Below, one piece after another: positions 1 to 6,207 of a stretch of DNA of 8,343 nt. The first letter of the stretch is position 1. Every line of letters starts with the position of its first letter. Under the pieces are notes generated by a model. It had not been told where the DNA came from and did not search any database. It saw only the letters and a list, made by a program, of their open reading frames with translations. This DNA is from JAZLJD01 sp045617725. GTDB lineage: Bacteria; Bacillota; Clostridia; Lachnospirales; Lachnospiraceae. A program made the position numbers and the translations under genes. Location: contig JAZLJD010000039.1 of the NCBI GenBank assembly GCA_045617725.1, forward strand, positions 1 to 8,343, in the 5' to 3' direction.

Positions 1-170
1 ATTTCTATTGTTCCGAAAAGGGTCAGCGTTTCTTTGTCGAGATATATGGAATAATCCTTTCCTCCGTGTCTGTGGATGCTTTCCTTCATCTCCGGCCACA
101 GCAGATTGTGTCTTCTTTCGTACTCTTCCTCCATCCCCGGATAGAGCTTCATCTTGAATCCTTTATACAT
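1..170 (-). CDS. rhaM: L-rhamnose mutarotase (RhaM/DUF718 family), N-terminal part, cut by window edge
   Basis: The first 56 residues are visible; the rest lies beyond base 1 (E. coli RhaM is about 104 residues). The family interconverts the alpha and beta anomers of L-rhamnose in the cytoplasm so that the isomerase receives its preferred form. Family features are plain: a short first strand, then EEEYERRHNLLWPEM (residues 14-28) and a GGKDYSIYLD segment (36-45). Tyr17, His21 and Tyr40 correspond to the substrate-pocket Tyr18, His22 and Tyr41 of E. coli RhaM. The ATG at 168-170 follows an AAAGGAGA ribosome binding site with a good spacer. It lies 140 bases downstream of the sugar-binding protein gene on the same strand and is the best evidence that the operon handles rhamnose. 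Some DUF718 proteins have been described as fucose mutarotases, so another 6-deoxyhexose is the main alternative. Confidence 0.88.
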   Translation of the reverse strand, partial: MYKGFKMKLYPGMEEEYERRHNLLWPEMKESIHRHGGKDYSIYLDKETLTLFGTIE

Positions 171-239
171 GGATTTCTCCTTTCAAGACATATAAACATA
201 AATTAATTTTCATTCGTTATTTAAGAAGGACAGGAAAGA

Positions 240-266
240 CGCCGGATTCAGTTGTTGAATCCGGCG
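240..266 (-). promoter_or_regulatory. Strong intercistronic hairpin between the binding-protein and mutarotase genes
   Basis: Bases 240-250 and 256-266 form a perfect 11-bp GC-rich stem (CGCCGGATTCA on the plus strand) with a 5-base loop. In the direction of transcription it is followed only by a mixed pyrimidine run (GTCTTTCCTG), not a clean T-tract. It is therefore better read as a partial terminator or an mRNA 3'-end stabiliser that keeps binding-protein message above mutarotase message. A weaker AT-rich hairpin (7-bp stem, 299-305 with 315-321) overlaps the binding-protein stop codon just before it and is followed by TTTC. Confidence 0.6.
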
Positions 267-310
267 CCCATTGTTTCAAACCAGATTACTGATTGAAAAT
301 AAGCTAAATA

Positions 311-1501
311 TTAGAGCTTATCCTTCCAGTCTGCCATGTTGCCCTTGTAGAAGACATAAGGTGTACCAGCAAGAACGAAGGTCTTTCCGTCTTCTGTGTA
401 AACAGTGTAGTCTTCTTCGGCATAATCACGGAATGCACCCATTGTGAAGGTCTCGCCATCGGTGCCTGTCCAGCCATCTTCGATAGCAGCTTCAACAGCA
501 CCACCGGCAACAGCGCCAAGGTGGATAACATCCCAAAGCATCATGTAGGGGCAAACATAAGCGAACGCGTCCTCGTCAGCAGTCTTGGGCATGAATCCCT
601 GCATTTCAGAGGGAAGTCCAAGGCCTGTGAGCTTGATTTCAGACTTGGCATCGGTGAGAACCTGGCCGGCAGCAGCAATACCAACAGTTGTCGGGCTGAT
701 GATGCAGTCAACTTTGTTCTCGCTTACGAATGCGTTAGCCTGAGTTGTGGACTCTGTGAAGTCATCGTTGCCGTACTTCTTGTCGAGAGTCGGGGAAACT
801 TTGCCGGCGTAGACAGAATCAGCAAGTTCATCTTCCATGCAAGCAATCCAGCCGTTCTGAACAGGAGTATCAATACCAGCGGAAAGAACGCCGAGAACGA
901 TTTCGTCACCTGTGTAGTCAGCAAGTGCCTTTGTAACTGCAGCCTTCATATCGCCATCTTCGGGATAGTCAATTCCGAGGGTGATAAGCGTAGCAGCCTG
1001 TACGAGGTATGCGCCGATGTCAGAGGGAACAGCCTGGTTGATGTGAGCAAGGCGATATGCTGCATTTGCTTCGGAGTCAATGGAGATGATAGGAATACCA
1101 GCTGCCTTTGCCTTCTCGAAGACTTCGTCGTAACCAGTGTCACCGTTTGTGGAAATGGTGATGGATGCGCAACCCTTGGTGATGAGCTCGTCGAGCATCT
1201 GAACCTGTGCAGCAACTGTAGTCTCTGCAGGTGAATCATACTCTGTCTCATAGCCAAGACCGTTCATGTACTCTGAAAATCCTTCATACATGAGGTCGCC
1301 GAATGCGTTACCGACAGACTTGAACATAAAGATGTGCTTGCCGCCGGCTGCGGGTGCTGCTGCCTCTGCTGCAGGAGCTGCTTCTTCAGCTGCGGGAGCT
1401 GCTGCGGGGGCTGCTGCGGGGGCTGCGGCCTGCTGGCCACATGCGCAAAGTGCAAATACCATGCACAGTGCAAGAGCCATTGCCATAACTTTCTTGAACA
1501 T
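311..1501 (-). CDS. Sugar ABC transporter substrate-binding lipoprotein (probable L-rhamnose-binding protein)
   Basis: A 396-residue type I periplasmic-binding-fold protein (Peripla_BP_4 class), the extracytoplasmic receptor of the transporter encoded just upstream. Residues 1-20 are a lipoprotein signal peptide: MFKK, a hydrophobic core, then the lipobox Leu18-Cys-Ala-Cys21, so the mature protein would be anchored through Cys21. Residues 23-53 are a low-complexity Ala/Pro/Glu tether. The folded part starts near KHIFMFKSVGN (55-65) and carries the family pattern of a first strand, a helix, then repeated strand-helix units (ITISTNGDTGYDEVFEKAKAAGIPIISID). The start is firmly set by an AAGGAGG ribosome binding site 8 bases before the ATG. 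The gene is 57 bases after the second permease and is probably a functional RhaS equivalent. The ligand is inferred from the mutarotase and aldolase neighbours; annotation as an autoinducer-2 or generic sugar binder is the alternative. Confidence 0.87.
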   Translation of the reverse strand: MFKKVMAMALALCMVFALCACGQQAAAPAAAPAAAPAAEEAAPAAEAAAPAAGGKHIFMFKSVGNAFGDLMYEGFSEYMNGLGYETEYDSPAETTVAAQVQMLDELITKGCASITISTNGDTGYDEVFEKAKAAGIPIISIDSEANAAYRLAHINQAVPSDIGAYLVQAATLITLGIDYPEDGDMKAAVTKALADYTGDEIVLGVLSAGIDTPVQNGWIACMEDELADSVYAGKVSPTLDKKYGNDDFTESTTQANAFVSENKVDCIISPTTVGIAAAGQVLTDAKSEIKLTGLGLPSEMQGFMPKTADEDAFAYVCPYMMLWDVIHLGAVAGGAVEAAIEDGWTGTDGETFTMGAFRDYAEEDYTVYTEDGKTFVLAGTPYVFYKGNMADWKDKL

Positions 1502-1523
1502 TTTAATGTCCTCCTTAAATATT

Positions 1524-1552
1524 ATATATTAACGGTCTATGCCGTAATATAT
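1524..1552 (-). promoter_or_regulatory. Hairpin in the leader of the binding-protein gene
   Basis: An inverted repeat with arms 1524-1535 and 1542-1552 (11 base pairs, one bulged A at 1531) surrounds the loop TCTATG. In the mRNA it falls between the second permease stop and the binding-protein ribosome binding site. Such intercistronic structures often stabilise the downstream message or mark a processing point, which fits the need for excess binding protein. A perfect TATAAT lies on the minus strand at 1521-1526, but it has no good -35 partner and would start transcription almost on the ribosome binding site, so I do not call a promoter. Confidence 0.5.
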
Positions 1553-1558
1553 TCAAAA

Positions 1559-2554
1559 TTATTCAATTTCTCTCTTCTCCTGCGTTCTTGAAAGAAGAAC
1601 CGCAATGAGAAGAACAATGCCTGTTATGATTTTTCTCGTATTTGAGTCAATACCCATAAGTCCGAGAGTATACAGCAAAAATGCCATTATAAAGGTCGCT
1701 ATAAAGGGTCCGTATACCTTTCCTTTTCCTCCGTTGGTGGATACACCGCCGAGAACACAGATAACAATGCAGTCCATTTCATAGCCTGTACCCATCGAAG
1801 AGGAAAGTCCGCCTGACATTCTTCCTACAAAGAAGATGGAGCCAATACCTGCCATAATTCCCATTATTGTGAAAACTATGAGCTTTATTCTCGGGACATT
1901 GATTCCGGAGTATCTTGCTGCTTCGGGATTGTTGCCGACAAGATATAACTTACGGCCAAATACCGAGCGGTGCAGCAGGAAGTAGAAGATAACCGCAATT
2001 ACTATATAAAGCACCATGCAGATTGGGAAAGGTCCCCATGTTCTCCATGCAATCTTTGTATAGAACTTCGGGAATACTTTAAGAGAGTTTACGTTTAGGA
2101 TTATTTCAACAATTCCACGGAAAAGCATAGATGTTGAAATTGTAACGATAACAGCCGGCATTTTAACATAACCTACGAGATATCCGTTAAATGCACCGGC
2201 AATGGCTCCTGTCAATACACCTGCAAGAACGGCAATTACCATGTTGCATCCGGACTGGTACAAAAGGCCTGTTACCATACCGGATAAGACCATGTTTGAA
2301 GCTATGGATACATCTATATCTCCGAGGAGAAGGATCAGCATCATACCCATAACCATCGGGCTTAAGTCAAGTCCCGACTCAATGATGGACTGTAGAGTCG
2401 TAAGCTTGTAAAGTCCGTCTGTGAAAAGCGCCAGGCAGACATTGATAATAAGCAAAATATATATCAATATCATTTCCCAGGAAGTAAGAAACTTCTTGAG
2501 GTTGAATTCCTTTTTTATGGTAAGATCACGTACCCCTGCATCATTGTTAGCCAT
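1559..2554 (-). CDS. Sugar ABC transporter permease, BPD_transp_2 family (second permease)
   Basis: A 331-residue membrane protein, one half of the predicted heterodimeric permease channel. After a hydrophilic 25-residue N-terminus come hydrophobic segments typical of the RbsC/RhaP/RhaQ/LsrC-D group. Family landmarks are GDIDVSIAS (78-86, the counterpart of GGIDLS), NGYLVGYVK (123-131) and YEMDCIVICVLGGVSTNGGKG (258-278), the loop expected to contact the ATPase. The start codon shares one base with the stop codon of the preceding permease (TAATG), with GAGAGG as ribosome binding site, so translation is probably coupled. By gene order it would correspond to RhaQ of the Rhizobium rhamnose transporter, but substrate cannot be read from a permease sequence. 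Confidence in the family is high and in rhamnose moderate. Confidence 0.9.
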   Translation of the reverse strand: MANNDAGVRDLTIKKEFNLKKFLTSWEMILIYILLIINVCLALFTDGLYKLTTLQSIIESGLDLSPMVMGMMLILLLGDIDVSIASNMVLSGMVTGLLYQSGCNMVIAVLAGVLTGAIAGAFNGYLVGYVKMPAVIVTISTSMLFRGIVEIILNVNSLKVFPKFYTKIAWRTWGPFPICMVLYIVIAVIFYFLLHRSVFGRKLYLVGNNPEAARYSGINVPRIKLIVFTIMGIMAGIGSIFFVGRMSGGLSSSMGTGYEMDCIVICVLGGVSTNGGKGKVYGPFIATFIMAFLLYTLGLMGIDSNTRKIITGIVLLIAVLLSRTQEKREIE

Positions 2555-3546
2555 TACAGAAGCGCCTCTCTTTCCTTAAGGTACTGTCTGTCTCGTGAAT
2601 GATTCATCGCGATATTTATAAAGACAGCTATAATAATGATTGCGCCCTGAAGTGCATGCTGCCAAACAGAAAGCCCGGGAAGCATCGCTATAAACTGAGT
2701 AATAATACTCATAATGAGCCATGCTATGAACACACCGTCAACCGTTCCGCGACCGCCTGTGATGTTGACACCTCCGAGTATGCAGATAGCAACTGCAGTG
2801 AGCTCATATCCGTCACCGATTGAGTATGTGCAAGCTGCATAGTTCGCAACGTAAAGCATGCCGGCAAGACCTGCGAGTGCACCGGAAACAACGAATGCAA
2901 TAAATCTCACAAACGGTTCATTTATACCGGCGATTTTGGAAGACTCTACGCTTGTTCCGATTGCATAGATACGTCTGCCGGTTGTTCTTGTTCCCAAAAA
3001 CCAAGCTGCGAGCAGAAATACAATTGCACCTATCCAGAGTATGCTCGGAATTCCGATTATTTCCTTGGAAGCCCATGCCTTAAAAGGGTCTGCTATGAGG
3101 TGAGGGAACCACCACTTACCTCCGGATACAAGGTAGGCAAGGCCTCTGTAGATGTACATGGTACCGAGTGTTGCAATCATCGGAACCATCTTGAGATAAC
3201 CTACGAGCACACCATTGATTGCACCGCATATCACTCCGCATATAATCGCAACAATTACCCATACGATTGCGGGAATCGGAGAGCCGTTTGCCATATCGTT
3301 GCACTGGAACGTTGTAACGATAACAGCAACAAGTGCAAGCGTTGCGCCAATCGAAAGATCAATACCGCCTGTTATGATAACGAACATCATGCCTATTGAA
3401 AGGAAGATGTAAACGGCATTGTTTTTAAGCATGCCTATAATTGCCTGTCCGGAAAACATTGCCGGTGTCAGCAAAAAGGCTATGATAACAAGAACAAAAA
3501 GTCCGAAAACAAGACCTATGTTTCTGTAGTTCATAACTTTTTTCAT
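2554..3546 (-). CDS. Sugar ABC transporter permease, BPD_transp_2 family (first permease)
   Basis: A 330-residue polytopic membrane protein, the other half of the channel. A short Lys-rich N-terminus is followed by alternating hydrophobic helices. Diagnostic stretches are GGIDLSIG (60-67), NGVLVGYLKMVP (111-122) and YELTAVAICILGGVNITGGRG (247-267), all standard for ribose/rhamnose/AI-2-type importers. It ends in a charged cytoplasmic tail (NHSRDRQYLKERE). The ATG overlaps the ATPase stop by four bases (ATGA) and has AAAGGAGGAG upstream inside the ATPase gene, so it is very likely co-translated with it. It corresponds to RhaP by position in an ATPase-permease-permease order. The two permeases are clearly diverged from one another, so they are not a recent duplication. 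Confidence 0.9.
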   Translation of the reverse strand: MKKVMNYRNIGLVFGLFVLVIIAFLLTPAMFSGQAIIGMLKNNAVYIFLSIGMMFVIITGGIDLSIGATLALVAVIVTTFQCNDMANGSPIPAIVWVIVAIICGVICGAINGVLVGYLKMVPMIATLGTMYIYRGLAYLVSGGKWWFPHLIADPFKAWASKEIIGIPSILWIGAIVFLLAAWFLGTRTTGRRIYAIGTSVESSKIAGINEPFVRFIAFVVSGALAGLAGMLYVANYAACTYSIGDGYELTAVAICILGGVNITGGRGTVDGVFIAWLIMSIITQFIAMLPGLSVWQHALQGAIIIIAVFINIAMNHSRDRQYLKEREALL

Positions 3547-5066
3547 TCTGTCTTGTCTCCTCCTTTGCTCATCTTGTCACCGATGGATGCCTCAAGGATG
3601 TTTTCCTGCGTTGCATCCTTTGCATCGAATGTGGCCGATACCTTACCGGCCTTCATTACGACTATTCTGTCCGCCATACCGAGAACCTCAGGCATTTCGG
3701 ACGAAACCATAATAATTGCATATCCGTTTGATGCAAGTTCATTCATGATTTCATATATTGAATACTTTGCGCCGACATCTATTCCCTTTGTAGGCTCATC
3801 AAGAATGAGAACCTTGAGCGGGCAGGTAAGAAGCTTTGCAAAGACGACCTTCTGCTGGTTGCCGCCGGAAAGTGATGAGGGAGGTGCGGCAATATGCTTT
3901 GCCTTGAGCTGAATCTTATTGCAAAGCTCAATTGCGTTTGCTCTTTCCTTACTGTTGTCAAGGAGATACCAATTTGCAAACTGCTTGAGGTCTGCAGAGG
4001 AAACGTTCTGGTAAATAGGAAGTTCGTTTACGAGGCCCTGAGTCTGTCTGTTTTCCGGAAGAAGGCCTATCTGATCCTTGAACGACTTACCTGGGTCTTC
4101 GACCTGAAGTTCATCACCGTTAAGGTAGATGTGGCCCTTATCCGGGTTCATTATACCGAATATGGTCTGGCAGACTTCTGTTCTGCCGGCGCCGACAAGA
4201 CCTGTAAGAGCAACGATTTCGCCCTCTCTGACATCAAAGGAAACATCTTTGAAATACCCTTCTTTGGATATGTTGTCAACTTTGAGAACTACATCGCCTA
4301 TTTTTGCGGTCTTTTCGGGATACATTTGGTCGAGCTGACGGCCGACCATTGCATTTATAAGCTCCTTGCTGTCAATCTTGTCGGTATCCCAGGTACCTAT
4401 GTACTTGGCGTCTCTGAAGACCGTTACTCTCGTTGCGAGACGGTACATATCTTCCATACGGTGAGATATGAGGATAATTGAAACGCCTCTGTCCCTAAGG
4501 TCTTCTACAATCTTATAAAGCTCTTCGCATTCATTCTTTGTAAGTGACGCGGTAGGTTCATCCATGATAAGTATCCGAGCATCTCTTGAAAGCGCCTTTG
4601 CAATCTCAACGAGCTGCTGTGCCGCAACGGAAAGTGAACCCATGGGCTTTGTGACGTCAATTTTGTCGGTCAGGGGATTTATGAGATCCTGTGCCTTTTT
4701 GTTCATTGCCTTCCAGTCATATCCGCCGATTTTGTTCTTGATTTCCTCGCCCATAAAAATGTTCTCGGTAACCGTAAGATCGGGGAAAGACGTAACATGC
4801 TGATAAATTGTGGCAATGCCCATTTTTCCGGATTCGATTGTGTTCTTCGGCGCTATTCGTTCACCGTCCAAATAAATCTCACCCTGGTCCGGTTGGTGAA
4901 CACCGGTTATAACCTTGATAAAGGTGGATTTACCCGCTCCGTTTTCTCCCATGAGAGCGTGAATCTCACCGGGCTTCAACTGAAAGTGAACATGGTCAAG
5001 GGCCGTTACGCCTCCGAATGTTTTGACCACGTCCTTGAGTTCAAGGATGTACTTCTCTTCACTCAC
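3543..5066 (-). CDS. Sugar ABC transporter ATP-binding protein with two fused nucleotide-binding domains (RbsA/RhaT type)
   Basis: A 507-residue cytoplasmic ATPase, the usual length for the fused CUT2-type carbohydrate importers. Domain 1 has Walker A GENGAGKST (40-48), a Q-loop Gln89, signature LSVAAQQ (145-151), Walker B ILIMDEP (165-171) and switch His202. Domain 2 has the degenerate Walker A GLVGAGRTE (289-297), where Arg replaces the catalytic Lys, an intact signature LSGGNQQKV (399-407), Walker B VLILDEP (419-425), and Ser in place of the switch His (VSSEMPE). This asymmetry is normal for the family, with domain 1 expected to do most hydrolysis. The start is GTG at 5064-5066, supported by AAGGAG nine bases upstream. 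It lies 58 bases after the aldolase and overlaps the first permease by four bases. Rhamnose is inferred from neighbours. Confidence 0.92.
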   Translation of the reverse strand: MSEEKYILELKDVVKTFGGVTALDHVHFQLKPGEIHALMGENGAGKSTFIKVITGVHQPDQGEIYLDGERIAPKNTIESGKMGIATIYQHVTSFPDLTVTENIFMGEEIKNKIGGYDWKAMNKKAQDLINPLTDKIDVTKPMGSLSVAAQQLVEIAKALSRDARILIMDEPTASLTKNECEELYKIVEDLRDRGVSIILISHRMEDMYRLATRVTVFRDAKYIGTWDTDKIDSKELINAMVGRQLDQMYPEKTAKIGDVVLKVDNISKEGYFKDVSFDVREGEIVALTGLVGAGRTEVCQTIFGIMNPDKGHIYLNGDELQVEDPGKSFKDQIGLLPENRQTQGLVNELPIYQNVSSADLKQFANWYLLDNSKERANAIELCNKIQLKAKHIAAPPSSLSGGNQQKVVFAKLLTCPLKVLILDEPTKGIDVGAKYSIYEIMNELASNGYAIIMVSSEMPEVLGMADRIVVMKAGKVSATFDAKDATQENILEASIGDKMSKGGDKTE

Positions 5067-5124
5067 TTGTAGATGCTCCTTGCGTTTATTTTAAATATAT
5101 TAAATGTTAAAGGATTTTACACTT

Positions 5125-5865
5125 TTAGTGTCGGTCTGCGTCAACATCGACCTTATAAAGACCGCTTGCGGAATTGAATTTTCCGGTTGCTCCCGGCATT
5201 TTGAGCTCTCTTGCAGCGATAACCTGATCAAGTTCCTTTATATATCTGGGCTCTATGGGGCTTCCACCTCCAATACATTGGGCGACAAATATGGAGCAGG
5301 CCATTTTCTCAGCCATGTCCGTAAGGTCAACGGCATCAGAAATATCTATAGGACTGCAGAAAACCGCTCCGTGGTTCTGCATCAAAAAGCCGTTTGAGTC
5401 ATTTATTGCCGCATCAAACTGCTTGGAGAGTTCTTCGCTTAACGGCGTTTCGTACGGCACCATCAATATAGGACCTATCTCCAGCACGGGTTCAGGGAGC
5501 CATGCCTTTTCAAGAAGCCCGTTATTTGCAATCGCAAATCCTGTAAGATAGGCAGGATGCGTGTGTGCAATGGCAGCAATGTCTTCACGCTTACGCATTA
5601 TTCTTGTATGGAACGGCCATTCCCCAGTCGGTTTTTTCCCTTCAGGAGCGAAAAGAACGTTTCCGTCCAAATCGATAATGCAGATATCCTCAGCTCTGAC
5701 AAGTCTCTTTGGCGTTTTGGTCGGTGTGATAAGCAAAACATTATCGTCGACACGCTGAGAAAGGTTTCCGCCTGAGGACGTAACGAAACCAAGATTTGCA
5801 CATCTTTGGCAGACCTCGGCAAGCATTTCTATTTCATTCCAGTACTTTTTCTGCAAATTGTTCAT
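5125..5865 (-). CDS. Class II aldolase (FucA/RhaD type), probable L-rhamnulose-1-phosphate aldolase
   Basis: A 246-residue zinc-dependent class II aldolase/adducin-family enzyme, expected to split a 6-deoxyketose 1-phosphate into dihydroxyacetone phosphate and L-lactaldehyde. The phosphate-binding loop is SSGGNLS (30-36), followed by LLITPTKTP (44-52). Glu82 in TGEWPFH is the expected catalytic acid/base, and His101 and His103 (HTHPAY) with His165 (QNHGAV) are the zinc ligands. The sequence is closer in layout to FucA (E. coli, 215 residues) than to E. coli RhaD (274), so L-fuculose-1-phosphate is a real alternative; the mutarotase neighbour favours rhamnulose-1-phosphate. It is the first gene of the operon, facing the AraC regulator. 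The ATG is the only plausible start (an in-frame TAG lies about 30 bases upstream), yet no Shine-Dalgarno sequence precedes it, which is unusual beside its well-equipped neighbours. Confidence 0.85.
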   Translation of the reverse strand: MNNLQKKYWNEIEMLAEVCQRCANLGFVTSSGGNLSQRVDDNVLLITPTKTPKRLVRAEDICIIDLDGNVLFAPEGKKPTGEWPFHTRIMRKREDIAAIAHTHPAYLTGFAIANNGLLEKAWLPEPVLEIGPILMVPYETPLSEELSKQFDAAINDSNGFLMQNHGAVFCSPIDISDAVDLTDMAEKMACSIFVAQCIGGGSPIEPRYIKELDQVIAARELKMPGATGKFNSASGLYKVDVDADRH

Positions 5866-6097
5866 AGTACAACGTACAACCGCAAAGTTAAGCTATAAGT
5901 TTTTTGCCCGGTACTTTGTCTTTTTAAAATCTTGCATGAAATCAAAGAGGAAGCCTGTAAATATCACATAGTTGCGCAGCATTCAAAGTAAGGGGTACTC
6001 ATCTCTTCGCGAATACGTTCAGGTCCAAAGCATATGTTAAGCTTACTCTTCAACCGATTTACATAATTTTATTGAAATTGCTTAAAAAATCGGCTTT

Positions 6098-6110
6098 TTG
6101 TGAGTCACAA
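6098..6110. promoter_or_regulatory. Perfect 13-bp palindrome TTGTGAGTCACAA, probable operator
   Basis: The sequence reads TTGTGA-G-TCACAA, a perfect dyad about one central base, ending 23 bases before the -35 box of the regulator promoter. The arms look like CRP half-sites (TGTGA/TCACA), but the 1-base spacer rules out an ordinary CRP site. The symmetry points to a dimeric repressor or activator (GntR- or LacI-like) rather than to AraC proteins, which usually use direct repeats. The protein that binds is unknown. Confidence 0.5.
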
Positions 6111-6133
6111 CGGGACTGTATTTGTGTATATTA

Positions 6134-6162
6134 TAGACAAACCCTCTCTATGATGCTATATT
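6134..6162 (+). promoter_or_regulatory. Sigma-A-type promoter of the AraC regulator gene
   Basis: The -35 box TAGACA (6134-6139, five of six consensus bases) and the -10 box TATATT (6157-6162, five of six) are separated by exactly 17 bases. Transcription would start near 6169, giving a leader of about 40 bases before the ATG at 6208. Confidence 0.6.
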
Positions 6163-6207
6163 TAACTTGCTCAATAATATCACTTTCTTGCTATTTTGGA
6201 GAATGCC

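Larger units (their letters stand above)
5866..6207. promoter_or_regulatory. Divergent control region between the aldolase operon and the AraC regulator
   Basis: No gene is visible in this 342-base gap. It contains a sigma-A-like promoter for the regulator (6134-6162), a perfect palindrome (6098-6110) and a wider inverted repeat CCGATTT/AAATCGG (6054-6060 and 6087-6093, 26 bases apart). It also holds an imperfect palindrome TGTAAATATCACA (5956-5968), a tandem GTACAAC pair (5867-5880) and four CAAAG words (from 5883, 5943, 5984 and 6026). No minus-strand promoter near consensus was found for the operon; the best -35-like box (TTGAAT, 5981-5986) has only a poor -10. This fits a promoter that depends on an activator, as expected for an AraC-type protein. 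Confidence 0.7.

Noticed and set aside
521..1234. A 237-codon plus-strand open frame opposite the binding-protein gene.
   Set aside because: It is a shadow of a well-supported lipoprotein gene; it has no ribosome binding site and a low-complexity Cys/Ser-rich composition.
1521..1549. A promoter directly upstream of the binding-protein gene based on a perfect TATAAT on the minus strand.
   Set aside because: No acceptable -35 box is found at 16-18 bases, and the start point would leave almost no leader before the ribosome binding site.
1559..5066. An autoinducer-2 (Lsr) transporter as the identity of the ABC system.
   Set aside because: The components are in the same superfamily, but the linked genes are a class II aldolase and a rhamnose-type mutarotase, not LsrF/LsrG/LsrK.
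6098..6110. A canonical CRP or CcpA (cre) site at the TTGTGAGTCACAA palindrome.
   Set aside because: CRP sites need six bases between TGTGA and TCACA, and the central CG of cre is missing.
6196..6207. TTG at 6196 as start of the AraC regulator.
   Set aside because: It overlaps the GGAG that serves the ATG at 6208 and has no ribosome binding site of its own.
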